This document shows positions 22,154 to 23,685 of a stretch of 23,685 nucleotides of DNA, piece by piece. The position numbers and the translations under genes are program-made. Numbering within the stretch: the first letter of the stretch is position 1; each line of letters begins with the position of its first letter. The stretch is from Dehalococcoidia bacterium. GTDB taxonomy: Bacteria; Chloroflexota; Dehalococcoidia; Dehalococcoidales; RBG-16-60-22. The stretch covers positions 1 through 23,685 of the forward strand of contig JAUWYU010000007.1 of NCBI GenBank assembly GCA_030615655.1, given 5' to 3'. A model generated the notes under the pieces. The model made no database searches. It was not told the DNA's origin and worked only from the letters and a program-made list of their open reading frames with translations.

Positions 22154-22649
22154 GTTAGAGTTACCGGCACTCTAGCCTCAGGATCAGCCATTACCCACAA
22201 ACCCTTCCAAGCTCATCCACGATCCAGATCATCCCCATGCAATCGAGTGCGCAGTATTCTTCCAGGTTTATCGTGTCGGGAATCCTAACTCAAAAGGTGG
22301 TATCTCTATTGGAGACAGGTCACCACCGTCGATACAAAGGTCCGCTGAATTTCGCTCTTGAAGGTTAGGCGCGAAACCGAAGAACAAAAATGGAACGATT
22401 TTCTATGAGGTCACAAAATAAGCTATTGTGACCCCGACCAAACAGAATGCAATTCTCTATTTGAAATACTCAACTACAATCTCCCTTGCTAACTCCTTTA
22501 TTCTCGCCTTGCTAAAGTGTCATCAACCAGATAACTTCATCTACTGCAGTTGCGCAATCTCAAGCTATACACTCCATTTGTGTTTTTTTTGCGAGGTTTT
22601 CTCTATGTTTTGTGATGTGGTAGTGATTCGATTTATTTAGATTTGAAAT
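22154..22649. other. Gene-poor stretch
   Basis: Apart from the possible minus-strand nuclease remnant at 22191-22378, I see no supported gene. A 70-codon plus-strand frame at 22428-22640 is Cys- and Phe-rich with no ribosome site and looks like noise. Confidence 0.45.
22191..22378 (-). pseudogene. Possible C-terminal remnant of a DUF2779-like nuclease gene
   Basis: The minus strand ends with PDTINLEEYCALDCMGMI then WIVDELGRVCG and TAA at 22191-22193. The Y-C-x-L-D pattern followed by M-x5-E-L resembles the last helix of DUF2779-type RNase-H-like proteins. About 100 nt upstream another frame gives ADLCIDGGDLSPIEIPPFELG, which joins to it if one base is removed. So it looks like a frameshifted tail with the rest of the gene missing. 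The family call is tentative. Confidence 0.25.
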
Positions 22650-22668
22650 AGTAATGATTATTATTACT
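22650..22668 (+). promoter_or_regulatory. Fur-box-like palindrome upstream of the membrane operon
   Basis: The 19-mer AGTAATGATTATTATTACT has interrupted dyad symmetry and matches the classical E. coli Fur box at 13 of 19 positions. It lies 65 nt upstream of the ATG at 22733, where an operator would be expected. AT-richness makes chance matches fairly likely. Confidence 0.3.
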
Positions 22669-22732
22669 GCTAATTAACTTGTTTCTTATTTAGTGCCGTG
22701 ACTAGGAAATCGAAACAGGAAGAGGAGAGAAG

Positions 22733-23107
22733 ATGTCTAAGCTTAGAGCATTCTATATCATCTCGCTAATGATATTAGGGGTTCTCCTGGTGCTCACCGT
22801 CTTCCGTCCCATGGCCTCTGGAAGTGAATACAGCGAGGTGCAGCGAGTCCAACTTCTGGAAAGAGAGGACCAGTGGATTATCGAATTTGACATCATCAAC
22901 CGAGAAGGGGAGGACATGAGCTACACCATCACAGTTTTCGCTGATGAAAAATTATATACCGAGAGCGTTTTAATCAAAGATGAGGGGATGTTCACCTACA
23001 TTCATCATTTCTATCCTGATAGGCTGACTAAGAATGAGGTCAACTTTGCGGTGTATAAGGAAGGAGAATCCACTCCGGTCGAGCAAGCCACTTATTTCCT
23101 CAGATAA
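22733..23107 (+). CDS. Membrane-anchored hypothetical protein, 124 aa
   Basis: One N-terminal hydrophobic helix (about 7-27, ISLMILGVLLVLTVF after a positive MSKLR start) acts as a signal anchor. It is followed by an extracytoplasmic beta-rich domain with DQWIIEFDIINREGEDMSYTI and EGMFTYIHHFYPDR, reminiscent of Ig-like or CARDB-like folds in archaeal and Chloroflexota surface proteins. Length and single-helix topology are clear; function is not. A good ribosome site (GAAGAGGAG) precedes the ATG. The next gene starts 11 nt downstream, so the two probably form an operon. Confidence 0.65.
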   Translation: MSKLRAFYIISLMILGVLLVLTVFRPMASGSEYSEVQRVQLLEREDQWIIEFDIINREGEDMSYTITVFADEKLYTESVLIKDEGMFTYIHHFYPDRLTKNEVNFAVYKEGESTPVEQATYFLR

Positions 23108-23118
23108 AGGATATTACG

Positions 23119-23685
23119 ATGAGTTCAACAGGAAGAGACTTAACAGTAACCAAAGAGGAACTAACCTGGCAATCTGCAATTGTTAGGGTAGGTTGGTGGC
23201 AATGGCTATTTATCCTGGCTATATTCGCTGCCATTGCCACCACTGAGTGGATATTCGTCTATCAGGACGTTGCTTACGGCATCGGGCTGGCACTATTCCT
23301 GGCTATAGGAATATATATTGTCATTTCAGTGCCTCGCTTGAGCCAGCCTGTCACCGACTGTGCCGAGTCCCTAGCTCTCATCCCTCTATACATTGTGTTT
23401 ACCTCTTCCCTGCCCTGGTTCTTTATCAACCAGCAGTATCTCCTGCCGGCAGTATACTCCACCATCCTGGCGCTATGCTTGTGGCACATTTATCAAAAGA
23501 GGCTTAGCTTCTCTGTGTTGGGCTTCAAGAAAGATAAATGGCTGAAATATGTACTGATGGGGATAGCAATCGGCATCCCGATAGGGACTATGGAATACAT
23601 TGTCCTCCACCCAGCGCCAGCTTTCCCCACCTTCGAGTTCAAATACTTACTTCGTGACCTAGTCTATATGGTTGGCTTTGTAGGC
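23119..23685 (+). CDS. Polytopic membrane protein, possible CPBP intramembrane protease (3' end outside the window)
   Basis: The open frame from ATG 23119 runs to the end of the window without a stop (189 codons), so it is partial. AAAGG lies about 9 nt upstream. At least five hydrophobic segments are visible: WWQWLFILAIFAAIATT, YGIGLALFLAIGIYIVI, SLALIPLYIVFTSSLPWFFI, LPAVYSTILALCLW, and YVLMGIAIGIPIGTMEYIVL. The FSVLGFKKDKWLKYVLMGI stretch resembles the region before the catalytic core of CPBP (CAAX-like) proteases. The diagnostic EExxxR and HxxxN/B motifs would lie beyond position 23685, so the assignment is provisional. Confidence 0.55.
   Translation, partial: MSSTGRDLTVTKEELTWQSAIVRVGWWQWLFILAIFAAIATTEWIFVYQDVAYGIGLALFLAIGIYIVISVPRLSQPVTDCAESLALIPLYIVFTSSLPWFFINQQYLLPAVYSTILALCLWHIYQKRLSFSVLGFKKDKWLKYVLMGIAIGIPIGTMEYIVLHPAPAFPTFEFKYLLRDLVYMVGFVG

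Noticed and set aside
22428..22640. 70-codon plus-strand frame
   Set aside because: Composition is Cys/Phe/Ser-rich noise from AT-rich DNA, with no ribosome site.

Overview
The window looks like chromosomal DNA of an anaerobic, CoA-based catabolic bacterium. My best guess is a Dehalococcoidia-like Chloroflexota from sediment or subsurface. This rests on the mix of families: class I benzoyl-CoA reductase, several URO-D-like proteins, paired CaiB/BaiF CoA-transferases, a fumarate-reductase-type flavoprotein with a ferredoxin, UGSC-like fragments, and a CHASE2 adenylate cyclase with an ECF sigma factor. No rRNA, intact tRNA or ribosomal protein gene is present to confirm the lineage.

Positions 25-4233 (minus strand) carry four adjacent genes matching an ATP-dependent class I benzoyl-CoA reductase in the Azoarcus bzdNOPQ order and size pattern (375, 436, about 257 and about 286 aa). 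Just upstream lie two gene stumps: a UGSC-like 5' end joined to a dehydrogenase-like 3' end. A 366-bp divergent intergenic region with a perfect 22-bp palindrome separates these from a plus-strand MarR regulator and a URO-D-like gene. More stumps follow at 6995-7458.

Positions 7777-11511 (minus) form a translationally coupled signalling operon: CHASE2 adenylate cyclase, ECF sigma factor, and a membrane FecR-domain protein ending in a 9-unit proline-rich hexapeptide repeat. Positions 11900-14011 hold an orphan gene and a second URO-D-like gene. Two tmRNA-3'-end-like direct repeats flank that second URO-D-like gene.

Positions 14077-19313 (minus) contain a ferredoxin, an FAD oxidoreductase with its own good promoter, an amidohydrolase stump, and two tandem CaiB/BaiF CoA-transferases, of which only one keeps the catalytic Asp. 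An operator-like palindrome upstream of the CoA-transferases nearly matches one over the marR promoter, suggesting one regulon. In that reading the CoA-transferases activate an acid to its CoA thioester, the flavoprotein and ferredoxin handle redox steps, and the Bzd-type reductase dearomatises benzoyl-CoA. The physical links are seen; the pathway is inferred.

Positions 19314-23685 are looser: a DUF362 gene, two diverged copies of a short conserved micro-ORF, a detached piece of a TcA-like (VRP1) toxin-shell protein, a probable nuclease remnant, and a two-gene membrane operon running off the right edge behind a Fur-box-like palindrome. The window is notable for its number of truncated genes, which suggests repeated deletion or rearrangement in an accessory catabolic region.
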